This document shows, piece by piece, positions 25,849 to 34,613 of a DNA stretch of 64,000 nt. The DNA comes from Thermomicrobiaceae bacterium (GTDB taxonomy: Bacteria; Chloroflexota; Chloroflexia; Thermomicrobiales; Thermomicrobiaceae): assembly GCA_014874455.1 (NCBI GenBank), contig JADBJL010000094.1, forward strand, positions 1 to 64,000, read 5' to 3'. Position 1 is the stretch's first letter. Every line of letters starts with the position of its first letter. Both the position numbers and the translations under genes were made by a program. The notes below the pieces were generated by a model, which saw nothing but the letters and a program-made list of their open reading frames with translations, was not told the origin of the DNA and made no database searches.

Positions 25849-26169
25849 TCACCGAAGTACGTTGATCTGCACGCGCTGGGTAGCCAGGTCGAGGAGAATC
25901 GCCTCGGTGGTGAAGACTGCCGCGGGTACTGCTGGATCGGGCAGCAGCAGTGAGAGCAGGGCCCACAGCCCGGTGGTCACACCCAGGATCCCCGAGCAGA
26001 TCAGAACCCACAGGCCCAAAAGCTGGCTGCGGGAGCGGGCGACGACCAGCAGGCGGTGCGGCCCTTGCGGTCGCCAGGCAGCCCTGCGAGACACGAGCAG
26101 CCCCCCGAGCGAGACCAGGAGAACAGTCAAGAGGATATGACCGGCCGCGAGCTCCAAGCGCTGCTCCAT
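25849..26169 (-). CDS. Small membrane protein, 106 aa
   Basis: Unrecognised. The ATG at 26169 (GGGGAT upstream) gives a protein with two clear membrane helices (ILLTVLLVSLGGLLVS and LLGLWVLICSGILGVTTGLWALLSLLL) joined by a basic cytoplasmic-type loop (RRAAWRPQGPHRLLVVARSRS). The C-terminus TTEAILLDLATQRVQINVL is soluble. The 260-bp region between it and the HAD gene shows no other gene. Confidence 0.6.
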   Translation of the reverse strand: MEQRLELAAGHILLTVLLVSLGGLLVSRRAAWRPQGPHRLLVVARSRSQLLGLWVLICSGILGVTTGLWALLSLLLPDPAVPAAVFTTEAILLDLATQRVQINVLR

Positions 26170-26429
26170 CTCTATCCCCACCGAGCCGCAGCGATCTCTC
26201 CAGTCGAGCGAGGCAGGAACCACCGCTGGTGTATCGCCTCACAGCCTCTCCCGCTATCACCGAGGAGTACCGGCGAGTACCAGGAATTCCCTGCCAGGCC
26301 GCAGCTCACCTTACCTGAGTGCGTGCTCCGCCTCGCTGGGCGAGCGACCCGCGCCTGAGTTGACGCCCGTCTCTGATCTCCGTACGCTTGCCCCGGTACC
26401 GGCTGGTGACAACGCCTCCGGGAGGAACG

Positions 26430-27110
26430 GTGCGGCGGACATCTCCACCGAGGCTGGTTCTTTTCGACCTGGACGACACGCTCTGTGACCAGGCGCGCTC
26501 GTTCCGGCGGCGGGTCGAGCGCGCTGTTCAGGCTGCGCTCGCCGGGCAGCGGCCTGGCGACGCTGAGGTGATCATCGAGCGCGTGATCGGCGGGTCGCTC
26601 ATGCGGGCGGAAGACCTCGTCGATGTGCTCGCCGAGTTCGGACTGGCAGACGCCTGGCGGATCGAGCGTGCCATTCAGGCCTACACGAGCGACCGCTTCA
26701 TCGATCTCTGTCTCTTCGACGAGGCGATCGAGGTTGTCACTGCCGTGCAGCAGCGCGCGCTGACCGGGCTCATCACGAACGGCCCCAGCCAGATCCAGCG
26801 TGAGAAGCTGCAACGGCTCGGCATCGCCGACCTCTTTCCCATCGTCCTGATCTCGGAGGAAGTCGGCGTGGCCAAGCCCGACGCGCGGATCTTCCGGCTG
26901 GCGCTGCAGCAGGCGGGGCTGCCACCGTCGGAGGCCGCCTTCGTCGGCGACAACCCGGAGGTCGACGTCCGTGGGGCGCAGGCCGCCGGCCTGCTGAGCG
27001 TCTGGTGCAACCGCCAGGGGCGCCCCTGGCCTGGCGGCCCGCCTCCCGACGCGGAAGTGCGGGCGCTCAGTGAGCTCCTGCCAATCCTCTTCCCGACACA
27101 GACGAAGTGA
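26430..27110 (+). CDS. HAD-family hydrolase, 226 aa
   Basis: Haloacid-dehalogenase-type phosphatase. The GTG at 26430 follows GGGAGG; the TTG used by the track is weaker. Motif I is LVLFDLDDTLCDQ, motif II is GLITNGPS, motif III Lys is in GVAKPDARIF, and motif IV is FVGDNPEVDVRGA. The cap is a C1 helical cap after motif I. Typical of HAD-IA subfamily phosphatases such as pyrimidine 5'-nucleotidase YjjG-like enzymes, but the substrate is unknown. Confidence 0.87.
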   Translation: MRRTSPPRLVLFDLDDTLCDQARSFRRRVERAVQAALAGQRPGDAEVIIERVIGGSLMRAEDLVDVLAEFGLADAWRIERAIQAYTSDRFIDLCLFDEAIEVVTAVQQRALTGLITNGPSQIQREKLQRLGIADLFPIVLISEEVGVAKPDARIFRLALQQAGLPPSEAAFVGDNPEVDVRGAQAAGLLSVWCNRQGRPWPGGPPPDAEVRALSELLPILFPTQTK

Positions 27111-27287
27111 GGACGCGTGCCGCTCGCACACTCTGGCGACCGCTATACTCTACCCGGTGGACGCTCACTGCCGTTCTGCGCCCGCCCCCTCGCCACGCGC
27201 ACGACGGTGAGCGGCAGCGGGCTCGGAAACTCGCGGGGGCTGCGATCCAGCGACCTGACGACGACCTGGCAACGGAAGTAGGGAGCG

Positions 27288-28253
27288 ATGACGGTAACGA
27301 CGAGGGAGCGGCGGATCGTCCTGGCTGAGGTGATGGGCTACTGCTGGGGTGTCCGGCGCGCGCTCGAGATTATCCAGCAGGCGGCGCAAAACGGCGGGCC
27401 AGTCGCTACGGTCGGCGACGTCATCCATAACCCGCAGGTCGTCGAGCGCTTGCGCGCGCACGGGATCGAGCCCTTGCCCTCGGTGGCCGAAGCGAAAGCA
27501 CGCGGGTTCAGCCGGGTGGCCATCACCGCCCACGGGGCTGGCCCTGACCGCGCTCAGGAAGCGCAGGCCCATGGCCTGGCCCTCATCGACACCACCTGCC
27601 CGCTGGTCACCAAAGTCCAGCGCCTGGCCGAGAAGCTCGTCCGCCAGGGTTACTTCCTGGTCGTCTACGGCGACGCGCACCATCCCGAGGTGCGCGGTGT
27701 GCTGGGCTGGGCTGGAACGAGCCGGGCGGTGGCGGCGAAGCACCTGAGCGACCTCCCGTGGACAGGGCCGCGAGGCGCGCCGGGTGTCGTGGCGCCGCCG
27801 CGCAAAGTGGCGCTCGTGTCGCAGACGACGAAGCAGACCGACGAGTTCGTGGCCTTTGCTGTCGAGCTGGCGAGCTGGGTCGCGCGGCATGGCGGCGAGA
27901 TGCGGATCATCAACACCATCTGCCAGCCCACCTGGGAGCGACAAGAGGCGCTGCGAGCGCTCGCCGAGGAGGTCGACCTGATCCTGGCGATCGGGGGAAA
28001 GAAGAGCTCGAACACGGCCCGGCTGGCGGAAGTGGGGCGGGCGTGCGGCGTGCCGAGCTACCACATCGAGGGCCCCGACGAACTCGATCCTCGCTGGTTC
28101 GACGACGTCGAGGTCGTCGGGCTGACCGCTGGGGCCTCGACCCCGGACGAGGTTGTCTGGGATGTCATCGAGGCGCTGGCGGGAATGGGGTACCGCCGAC
28201 CGGACAAGCTCTGGCGGTACGAGGCGCCTGATATCGACGACTTCGCCGAATAG
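27288..28253 (+). CDS. ispH: 4-hydroxy-3-methylbut-2-enyl diphosphate reductase, 321 aa
   Basis: Final enzyme of the MEP isoprenoid pathway, reducing HMBPP to IPP and DMAPP through a [4Fe-4S] cluster. The ATG at 27288 follows AGGGAG. The three cluster cysteines are in MGYCWGVRRAL, DTTCPLVTK and NTICQPTWERQ. The HxP/catalytic elements VIHNPQVV and VYGDAHHPEVRG are present. Length is normal. A TATACT at 27144-27149 may be its -10 element, without a clear -35. Confidence 0.95.
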   Translation: MTVTTRERRIVLAEVMGYCWGVRRALEIIQQAAQNGGPVATVGDVIHNPQVVERLRAHGIEPLPSVAEAKARGFSRVAITAHGAGPDRAQEAQAHGLALIDTTCPLVTKVQRLAEKLVRQGYFLVVYGDAHHPEVRGVLGWAGTSRAVAAKHLSDLPWTGPRGAPGVVAPPRKVALVSQTTKQTDEFVAFAVELASWVARHGGEMRIINTICQPTWERQEALRALAEEVDLILAIGGKKSSNTARLAEVGRACGVPSYHIEGPDELDPRWFDDVEVVGLTAGASTPDEVVWDVIEALAGMGYRRPDKLWRYEAPDIDDFAE

Positions 28254-28411
28254 CGCCACCCAGTGCGGCGCCCGGTTTGCCCTCACCGTTTGCTGCGGAC
28301 GCTGAAGCGAGGAAGCTGCTTTACTGAGAGCAAGCTCAGTCGACGGCTGGCGCCCCTCGCCGGTCTTCAGGCGTGCGCGTCGGCCGGCAACGCTGTAGGG
28401 AGCTCCGGCGC

Positions 28412-29194
28412 ATGCAGACGCTCCAGCGGGAATCGAACCTGGTCGGGCCAACGACCGCACAACCAGTCAGCAGAGGCGGGAATGCTCGGTGCGTTCCGGT
28501 TGGAGCGCTCCTCTACAGCGCCTGCGCGGTCGTTCTCTATCTCATGCTGGCGCGGTACGTGCGTCGCCGGCCGGAATCGCCACTCGACCTCTCGGTGACG
28601 CTCCGGTTGCAGCGGCTCGACCATCCGTCGCTGAGCAGGGCGATGAATGCCGTGAGCTGGCTGGGGTTCCGCCCTCAGAGCCTGGTTCTGCCCGCGCTCG
28701 TGGTCGGTACATACTGGGTCACCCGGCGGCGGCTCGAGAGCCTGCTGCTGCTTCTCGCCTGGACGGCGAGCCTCAGCAGCTACCTGACCAAGCTGGTCAT
28801 CCGGCGGCCGCGCCCGCAACATCCCAGCATCCGAGTCACCCTGGCCAAGCTCCGCGATACCAGCTATCCGAGCGGGCATGCTGTCCACTACACGGCCTTC
28901 TGGGGCCTAGCGGCCTATCTGGCAGCTCAGGCTGTCCCCTGGCGACCGCTGCGGCGGGCCATCGCCAGCGCGGCGGCAGCGCTGATCGCGCTGGTCGGGC
29001 CGTCGCGGATCTACCTCGGGCATCACTGGTTCACCGATGTCCTCGGGTCGTACCTCCTCGGCTCGGCCTGGCTCGTCGGTCTGGTCACGCTCTACCGCTG
29101 GCTGCGGGATTGCCGGCGACCCGGCGCGCCGACCGAGCGCGAGGCACAGGCCGAGCTGGAAGAGCAGGTCGCGCTAGTGGAAGAATCGGTATGA
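28412..29194 (+). CDS. PAP2-family membrane phosphatase, 260 aa
   Basis: Integral membrane lipid or pyrophosphate phosphatase. All three PAP2 motifs are present: KLVIRRPRP, YPSGHAVHY and SRIYLGHHWFTDV. About five membrane helices. The ATG at 28412 has GGGAG upstream; the GTG in the track at 28373 has no site. Candidate substrates include phosphatidic acid and undecaprenyl pyrophosphate. It overlaps the following phosphodiesterase reading frame, so both are probably coexpressed in lipid turnover. Confidence 0.88.
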   Translation: MQTLQRESNLVGPTTAQPVSRGGNARCVPVGALLYSACAVVLYLMLARYVRRRPESPLDLSVTLRLQRLDHPSLSRAMNAVSWLGFRPQSLVLPALVVGTYWVTRRRLESLLLLLAWTASLSSYLTKLVIRRPRPQHPSIRVTLAKLRDTSYPSGHAVHYTAFWGLAAYLAAQAVPWRPLRRAIASAAAALIALVGPSRIYLGHHWFTDVLGSYLLGSAWLVGLVTLYRWLRDCRRPGAPTEREAQAELEEQVALVEESV

Positions 29195-29205
29195 AGGAGG
29201 GCTCT

Positions 29206-30090
29206 GTGCCGCCACGGCCAGTCGTCATCGCACACCGGGGTGGGGCACCGCACGAGATCGACAACAGCGCTGCGGCGTTCCGCCACGCAGTCACCGTCGG
29301 CGCCGATGCGCTCGAGTGTGACGTGCGCCAGACGGCCGACGGTGTGCTCGTACTCCTGCACGATGACCACGTGCGGCTGGACGACGGCCGGCGCCTCGTG
29401 GTGCGGCAGACGTCGTATCCTGCCTTGAAGAACGCGCTCCCCTGGCTGCTGACTGTGGAAGAGTTCCTGGCCGAATTCGGAGACCAGGCACTCCTCAATC
29501 TCGACCTGAAAGAGGCCGGGTACGAGGAGGAGCTGGCGCGACTGCTCCGATCCTGGGGACACCCGGCCCGCGTCTTCATCACCGCCCAGCGGCTTGCGAG
29601 CCTTCGCCGGCTGGCGGGCCTCGTACCCGAGGCCCTGCGCGGTCTTTCCCGCGGCCACGTGCTGAGCTGGTGGCCTCCCCACCTGGGTGAGCGAGGCACC
29701 ACGACGGTACGCTGGCCGCTGGCGCTCCAGATCGCGTTCGGCGCAGCGTACGCGCGGGCCAACGCCGTCACCGTGCACCACCGGGTCGTGTCGCCCTTGC
29801 TGGTACGCTGGCTGCGCCAGCGCGGCTACGTCGTCACCACCTGGACAGTCGACGACCTGGGCGAGGCGAGGCGGGTGATCGAGGCTGGCGTGTGGGCACT
29901 CACGACGAACGAGCCGGATGACCTGTTGCCGGGCCTCGGCTACCCGGCTCGCGCCGCCTATGCCTGCTCCGGCGACTGGCGAGAGGCATTCAACCGGATC
30001 GCTTGGCTGCCCCCACTGGTGGCTGATCGGCCGTGCCAGCCGAACGGCCTGCCCCGCGAGAACGCGAGCAAGCGAGACAGGCGTGCCTGA
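29206..30090 (+). CDS. Glycerophosphodiester phosphodiesterase family protein, 294 aa
   Basis: TIM-barrel phosphodiesterase releasing glycerol-3-phosphate from deacylated phospholipids. Key motifs are IAHRGGAPHEIDNS, ALECDVRQTADGVLVLLHDD (E-x-D and H-D catalytic residues), LNLDLKEAG and YVVTTWTVDD. The GTG at 29206 follows AAGGAGG at 5 bp; an ATG at 29191 that overlaps the PAP2 stop (ATGA) is the alternative. A C-terminal tail of about 50 residues after the barrel is variable. No signal peptide, so the enzyme is probably cytoplasmic. Confidence 0.87.
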   Translation: MPPRPVVIAHRGGAPHEIDNSAAAFRHAVTVGADALECDVRQTADGVLVLLHDDHVRLDDGRRLVVRQTSYPALKNALPWLLTVEEFLAEFGDQALLNLDLKEAGYEEELARLLRSWGHPARVFITAQRLASLRRLAGLVPEALRGLSRGHVLSWWPPHLGERGTTTVRWPLALQIAFGAAYARANAVTVHHRVVSPLLVRWLRQRGYVVTTWTVDDLGEARRVIEAGVWALTTNEPDDLLPGLGYPARAAYACSGDWREAFNRIAWLPPLVADRPCQPNGLPRENASKRDRRA

Positions 30091-30115
30091 AGCACCGGCA
30101 ACGCAGTGAACATCC

Positions 30116-30144
30116 TTGACAGCGCGGCGTGATCCTGTTAGGCT
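30116..30144 (+). promoter_or_regulatory. Promoter of the ilv leader
   Basis: TTGACA, 17-bp spacer, TAGGCT; transcript start predicted near 30151, about 33 nt before the leader-peptide GTG. Confidence 0.7.
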
Positions 30145-30183
30145 AGTGCCCAGCATACAGGAGCGCGGGCGGAGGATCGCTGC

Positions 30184-30342
30184 GTGAGGACAGCCGGCGG
30201 ACAGCACAGGACGAACAGGGTGTCGGCAGTGTGCCGGCCTCTCGTGCTGCCGCGTGACCGCGCTCTCACTGTACGCGCGCTCATCCTCCTTATCGTAGGT
30301 CTCCTTATTATCCTTCAGCACGCCGGCGGTCTGGGAGGCTGA
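30184..30342 (+). CDS. Branched-chain amino acid leader peptide, 52 aa (too short for the ORF track)
   Basis: Attenuation leader. A GTG at 30184 with GGAGG 8 bp upstream opens a 52-codon frame ending TGA at 30342. Near its end it reads ALILLIVGLLIILQ, a dense run of Ile, Leu and Val codons (about 30276-30315), exactly the amino acids made by the downstream ilvB-ilvN-ilvC genes. The last codons (GGGAGGCT, 30333-30340) are complementary to AGCCTCCC (30382-30389) in the terminator stem, forming a potential antiterminator. The peptide itself is expected to have no function. Seen directly in sequence; regulatory role is inferred from the ilv attenuation model. Confidence 0.8.
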   Translation: MRTAGGQHRTNRVSAVCRPLVLPRDRALTVRALILLIVGLLIILQHAGGLGG

Positions 30343-30378
30343 GCGAGACCGAGTAGCACGATACAGATAGCGAGACTC

Positions 30379-30406
30379 GTGAGCCTCCCGAGACCGGGAG
30401 GCTCAC
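30379..30406 (+). terminator. Attenuator terminator of the ilv operon
   Basis: Perfect 12-bp stem GTGAGCCTCCCG/CGGGAGGCTCAC with an AGAC loop, followed by TCGTTGTAA. It lies between the leader peptide and ilvB. Its 5' arm can alternatively pair with GGGAGGCT at 30333-30340. Confidence 0.75.
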
Positions 30407-30478
30407 TCGTTGTAACGATCGAGCCGTGAGCTGTCGCACCGGGATGCCCGGTGAGGTTGGGGCAAGGAGGGTAGTGCA

Positions 30479-32218
30479 ATGGCGGTCGAGACGCAAACAC
30501 GACGCGCGACCACGGAGCAGCACCAGACCGAGCCGCAATTGGGTGCTCGGCTGATCTGCCAGGCGCTCGTGCGCGAAGGCGTGGACCTGATCTTCGGGTA
30601 TCCCGGCGGGGCCGTCATCCCGCTCTACGACGTGCTCCCGGAATTCCCGATCCACCACGTGCTCGTCCGCCACGAGCAGGGCGCGGCGCACGCGGCCGAC
30701 GGCTACGCGCGCGCCACCGGGAAAGTGGGCGTCTGCCTGGCGACCTCCGGCCCCGGAGCCACGAACCTGGTCACCGGGATCGCGACGGCGATGATGGACT
30801 CGGTGCCGCTGGTGGCCATCACCGGCCAGGTGCCGCAGCACGTCATCGGGATGGACGCCTTCCAGGAGACCGACATCACCGGAATCACGATCCCGATCAC
30901 CAAGTACAACATGGTGATCCGCAGCGTGGACGAGATCGGCCCGGCCATCCAGAAGGCCTTCTACCTGGCGAGGTCGGGCCGGCCTGGGCCGGTGCTGATC
31001 GACATCCCCAAGGACGTCCAGCTCGCCAAGGGCTACCTCGCCCCGCCCCAACCCGTCAACCTGCCCGGTTATCGCCCGACGATCGTCCCGCACCGGCGGC
31101 AGATCCGCCGCGCCGCCGAGCTGATCCGGCAAGCCAAGCGGCCGCTCGTCCTGGCCGGCCACGGCATCCTGATCTCCGGTGCCACTGAGGAGCTCGTCAA
31201 GTTCGCCGAGCGGGCACAGATTCCCGTGGGGCTGACGCTGCTCGGGATCAGCGGCTTCCCGGCATCGCATCCGCTCTGCCTCGGGCTGGTGGGGATGCAC
31301 GGCTTTGCCCACGCTAACCGCGCCATCCATGAGGCCGACGTGATCGTCGGCATCGGCATGCGGTTCGATGACCGGGTCACCGGGCGCCCCAGTGAATTCG
31401 CTCCCAACGCCAGGATCGTCCACATCGACATCGACCCGGCTGAGATCGGCAAGGTACTGAAGACCGAGGTGCCGGTGGTCGGCGACGCGCGCGAAGCGCT
31501 GAAGCTGCTGCTGGAAGAGATGGAGCCGCTGCGCCACGACGAGTGGATCGAGACGATCCGGAGCTGGTACCGGCCGATCCGCACTGCGCCATCCGGCCCC
31601 AACGGCGTGCTCCAGCCGCAGTACGTGGTCGACCGGCTGCACAAACTGACCGAGGGCAAGGCGATCGTCACGACCGATGTCGGACAACATCAGATGTGGG
31701 CCGCTCAGCTCTACAAGTGCGATATCCCCAACCAGTGGATCAGCTCCGGCGGGCTGGGCACCATGGGCTTCGGCGTGCCGGCCGCGATGGGCGCCTCGCT
31801 CGGCCGACCGGAGGCGGAGGTCTGGGCGGTGGTCGGGGACGGCGGAGTGCAGATGACGCTGCACGAGTTCGCGACCATCGTCGACGAGCAGTGCAACGTG
31901 AAGGTCGCGATCATCAACAATGGCTACCTCGGCATGGTGCGGCAGTGGCAACAGCTCTTCCACAACCGGAACTACTCCGAGACGCCGATCAGTAGCCCCG
32001 ACTACGTGCTGCTGGGCCAGGCCTACCGGATGCCGGCACGGCGCGTCACCCGGCCGGCCGAGGTGGACGAGGCGATCCAGTGGGCGCGCTCGTTCCGGGG
32101 CCCGGCACTGATCGAATTCGTGGTCAACCAGGAAGAGAACGTCTACCCGATGATCCCGTCGGGCGGCTCCTTCCGGGAGATGATCGACGTGCACGACGCG
32201 CAGGATGGGGAGTGGTAG
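30479..32218 (+). CDS. ilvB: Acetolactate synthase, large catalytic subunit, 579 aa
   Basis: ThDP- and FAD-dependent enzyme that condenses two pyruvates, or pyruvate and 2-ketobutyrate, in Val/Leu/Ile biosynthesis. The ATG at 30479 follows AAGGAGG. Substrate-binding region FGYPGGAVIPLYD, catalytic Glu in RHEQGAAHAADGYARATGKVG and the ThDP/Mg motif GDGGVQMTLHEFATIVDEQCNVKVAIINN are present. The C-terminal end overlaps or touches the small-subunit start, giving coupled expression. Controlled by the leader attenuator described separately. Confidence 0.96.
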   Translation: MAVETQTRRATTEQHQTEPQLGARLICQALVREGVDLIFGYPGGAVIPLYDVLPEFPIHHVLVRHEQGAAHAADGYARATGKVGVCLATSGPGATNLVTGIATAMMDSVPLVAITGQVPQHVIGMDAFQETDITGITIPITKYNMVIRSVDEIGPAIQKAFYLARSGRPGPVLIDIPKDVQLAKGYLAPPQPVNLPGYRPTIVPHRRQIRRAAELIRQAKRPLVLAGHGILISGATEELVKFAERAQIPVGLTLLGISGFPASHPLCLGLVGMHGFAHANRAIHEADVIVGIGMRFDDRVTGRPSEFAPNARIVHIDIDPAEIGKVLKTEVPVVGDAREALKLLLEEMEPLRHDEWIETIRSWYRPIRTAPSGPNGVLQPQYVVDRLHKLTEGKAIVTTDVGQHQMWAAQLYKCDIPNQWISSGGLGTMGFGVPAAMGASLGRPEAEVWAVVGDGGVQMTLHEFATIVDEQCNVKVAIINNGYLGMVRQWQQLFHNRNYSETPISSPDYVLLGQAYRMPARRVTRPAEVDEAIQWARSFRGPALIEFVVNQEENVYPMIPSGGSFREMIDVHDAQDGEW

Positions 32219-32219
32219 G

Positions 32220-32738
32220 GTGCGCAGCCACACACTGGTCGTGCTGGTGGAGGACAAGCCGGGAGTGATGAACCGGATCGTGAGCCTCTTCCGCCAGCGG
32301 GGCTTCAACATCGACAGCATCGCGGTCGGGCATACCGAGACGCCCGGCCTCTCGCGGATCACGCTGGTGGCCAAGGGAGACGACCGCAAGATCGAGCAAC
32401 TGGTCAAGCAGCTCTACAAGGTGCTCGAGGTCATCAAGATCACCGATGTCACCGACGAGAACCTGATCCAACGGGAACTCGCGCTCATCAAGGTGAACGC
32501 GACAGAGCGGACACGCTCCGATATCATGCGGCTCGTGTCGGACGTCTACCGGGCGCGCATCGTCGACGCGGCGCCGGACGCGATGGTGATCGAGGTCACT
32601 GGCCCGCCGGAGAAGATCGAGTCGTTGATCACGCTGATCCGCCCGTATGGGATCAAGGAGCTGGCCCGCACCGGCGTGGTCGCGATGGCGAGGGGCAGCC
32701 GGGCTGTTGCCATCGGCCAGCCCGAAGTTGTAGCCTAG
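32220..32738 (+). CDS. ilvN: Acetolactate synthase, regulatory small subunit, 172 aa
   Basis: ACT-domain regulatory subunit (ilvN/ilvH) that stimulates IlvB and confers valine feedback inhibition. N-terminal ACT domain [31 protein letters not shown] is typical. The GTG at 32220, two bases after the ilvB stop, has GGGGAG upstream and is preferred over the ATG at 32205 that lies inside ilvB. Length matches the ~170-residue family. Confidence 0.94.
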   Translation: MRSHTLVVLVEDKPGVMNRIVSLFRQRGFNIDSIAVGHTETPGLSRITLVAKGDDRKIEQLVKQLYKVLEVIKITDVTDENLIQRELALIKVNATERTRSDIMRLVSDVYRARIVDAAPDAMVIEVTGPPEKIESLITLIRPYGIKELARTGVVAMARGSRAVAIGQPEVVA

Positions 32739-32809
32739 CTTGGATGTTGCCGGGAAAGGCTTCACAGCCAGCGAGTGGCGTTTGGGTACAGGAGGGGGTC
32801 AAGAAGACC

Positions 32810-33817
32810 ATGGCGACGATCTACTACGATCAGGACGCGGATCTCTCGCATCTGGCGGGTAAGACGGTCGCGATTCTCGGCTACGGCAGCCAGGGGCACG
32901 CGCATGCCCAGAACTTGCGCGATAGCGGCGTCAGCGTCGTCGTCGGCTTGCCGGAGACGAGCCGGAGCCGGGAACGAGCCGCGGCCGACGGCCTCGAGGT
33001 GCTCTCAGTCCGCGAGGCGGCCCAGCGTGGCGACGTGATCTCGATGTTGATGCCCGACCACGTGCAGAAGGGCGTCTACGAGGAGCACGTAGCACCGGAG
33101 CTGAAGCCCGGCAAGGTACTGATGTTCGCTCACGGTTTCAACATCCACTACGGGCGTATCGTCCCGCCAGCCGAGATCGATGTGACGATGATCGCACCGA
33201 AGAGCCCTGGCCACGTCCTGCGCGATCTCTACCAGCAGGGCATCGGTGTCCCGGCGCTGCTCGCCGTGCACCAGGACGCGAGCGGCCAGGCCAAGCAGAT
33301 CGCGCTGGCTTATGCGAAGGGGCTGGGCTGCACCAAAGCTGGCGTGCTGGAGACAACGTTCAAAGAGGAGACCGAGACTGACCTCTTCGGCGAGCAGGCA
33401 GTGCTCTGCGGCGGTGTCAGCCACCTGATCCAGGCCGGCTTCGAGACGCTGGTCGAGGCCGGCTACCAGCCGGAGCTGGCCTACTTCGAGGTGCTCAACG
33501 AGCTAAAGCTGATCGTCGACCTGATCTACGAGGGCGGGCTGAAGTTCATGCGCTACTCGGTCAGCGACACGGCCGAGTACGGCGACTACGTCAGCGGGCC
33601 GAAGATCATCGACGACCGGGTACGCGAGACGATGCACCAGATTCTCCAGGACATCCAGACCGGCCGCTTCGCCCAGCAGTGGATGGCTGAGAACGATGCC
33701 GGTCGCCCGAACTTCTACCGGATGCGCCAGGAGGCCCAGCAGCACCCGATCGAGGAGGTCGGCGAGCGGCTGCGGGCCATGATGCCGTGGCTGAAGGCGA
33801 GGCAGATCCCGTCCTAG
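32810..33817 (+). CDS. ilvC: Ketol-acid reductoisomerase, class I, 335 aa
   Basis: Converts acetolactate or acetohydroxybutyrate to the dihydroxyacids with NADPH and Mg2+. The ATG at 32810 gives the standard N-terminus [33 protein letters not shown] with the Rossmann GYGSQG motif. The Ser/Arg recognition loop ([10 protein letters not shown]) suggests NADPH. Metal ligands lie in [10 protein letters not shown] and the C-terminal knotted domain [13 protein letters not shown]. Length is class I. Completes the ilvBNC operon. Confidence 0.96.
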   Translation: MATIYYDQDADLSHLAGKTVAILGYGSQGHAHAQNLRDSGVSVVVGLPETSRSRERAAADGLEVLSVREAAQRGDVISMLMPDHVQKGVYEEHVAPELKPGKVLMFAHGFNIHYGRIVPPAEIDVTMIAPKSPGHVLRDLYQQGIGVPALLAVHQDASGQAKQIALAYAKGLGCTKAGVLETTFKEETETDLFGEQAVLCGGVSHLIQAGFETLVEAGYQPELAYFEVLNELKLIVDLIYEGGLKFMRYSVSDTAEYGDYVSGPKIIDDRVRETMHQILQDIQTGRFAQQWMAENDAGRPNFYRMRQEAQQHPIEEVGERLRAMMPWLKARQIPS

Positions 33818-33971
33818 CAGGCCGGGATCGAGCCAGGGAGGCTACCGGGCCGGACGGAGCTTCCCGAGCGCACCGCGGTGGCTGCCCCTCCGGCCTGTCG
33901 AGGCTGATTGCCCAGAGGCAGGCCACGGTCACCAGTGGCCGGCAGCGGGTCGCCGGTGGTCTGGCCACCGG

Positions 33972-34001
33972 TTGGGCGTGGGTGATCATTTCTGCTATAC
34001 T
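33972..34001 (+). promoter_or_regulatory. Promoter and leader of rpsO
   Basis: TTGGGC, 18-bp spacer, TATACT. The leader contains CTTCCCCTC...GAGGGGGAAG (34019-34043), which resembles the intergenic palindromes at 108 and 3255 or could serve S15 autoregulation. The 266-bp gap holds no other gene. Confidence 0.5.
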
Positions 34002-34083
34002 GCCATCTGTTGTGTGGGCTTCCCCTCTCTGGCGAGGGGGAAGATTCGGGGTGAGAGCTGGGACGCGAGGGGACAAGCAGGGC

Positions 34084-34353
34084 ATGGCACTCTATAAGGC
34101 CCAGAAGGAAGAGATCATCCAGCAGTACCGCACGCACGAAGCCGACACCGGGTCATCCGAAGTGCAGATTGCCCTGCTCACCGAGCGGATCAACGCGCTG
34201 GTCGAGCACTTGCGCGAGCATCCGCACGACCATCACTCGCGCCGCGGGCTGCTCCAATTGGTCGGGCGCCGGCGGCGGTTACTGAGGTACCTGCGTGACA
34301 CCGATGCCGAGCGCTACCGTACGCTCATCAACCGTCTCGGACTCCGTCGGTAG
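34084..34353 (+). CDS. rpsO: 30S ribosomal protein S15, 89 aa
   Basis: Binds 16S rRNA helices 20-22 in early small-subunit assembly. The ATG at 34084 gives the canonical 89-residue protein, with [22 protein letters not shown] and [21 protein letters not shown]. The track start at 33787 lies in non-coding leader. rpsO upstream of pnp is a widespread bacterial arrangement. Followed by a rho-independent terminator. Confidence 0.97.
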   Translation: MALYKAQKEEIIQQYRTHEADTGSSEVQIALLTERINALVEHLREHPHDHHSRRGLLQLVGRRRRLLRYLRDTDAERYRTLINRLGLRR

Positions 34354-34442
34354 CGACGTGTCTGCTGAGGCCGATCGAGCACACCAGGACGTACCTGTCA
34401 AAGGCTTCAGGATGCGCCGCACTGGATGGCTGCGGCTTTTCG

Positions 34443-34469
34443 GCCCAGGGGCGTGCACCCTGGGCTTTT
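34443..34469 (+). terminator. Rho-independent terminator after rpsO
   Basis: Perfect 8-bp stem GCCCAGGG/CCCTGGGC, 7-nt loop, then TTTT. The 260-bp rpsO-pnp gap holds this and no other gene. Confidence 0.8.
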
Positions 34470-34613
34470 GCATTGTGGCCCGCCGTGCTCGCTCGGCCTC
34501 GTGTTCGCCTCGCGGATGTGGCGAGCGCGGTGCCCCTGCCGTACGAGCACCCTGACCGCGGGGAAGCGTACCGCGTCGTGTCGACAGCATTTCGAGGATA
34601 GAGGAGTTAGAGT

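Noticed and set aside
30308-32407. 699-aa minus-strand ORF
   Set aside because: Antisense shadow of ilvB; a typical long open frame in GC-rich DNA.
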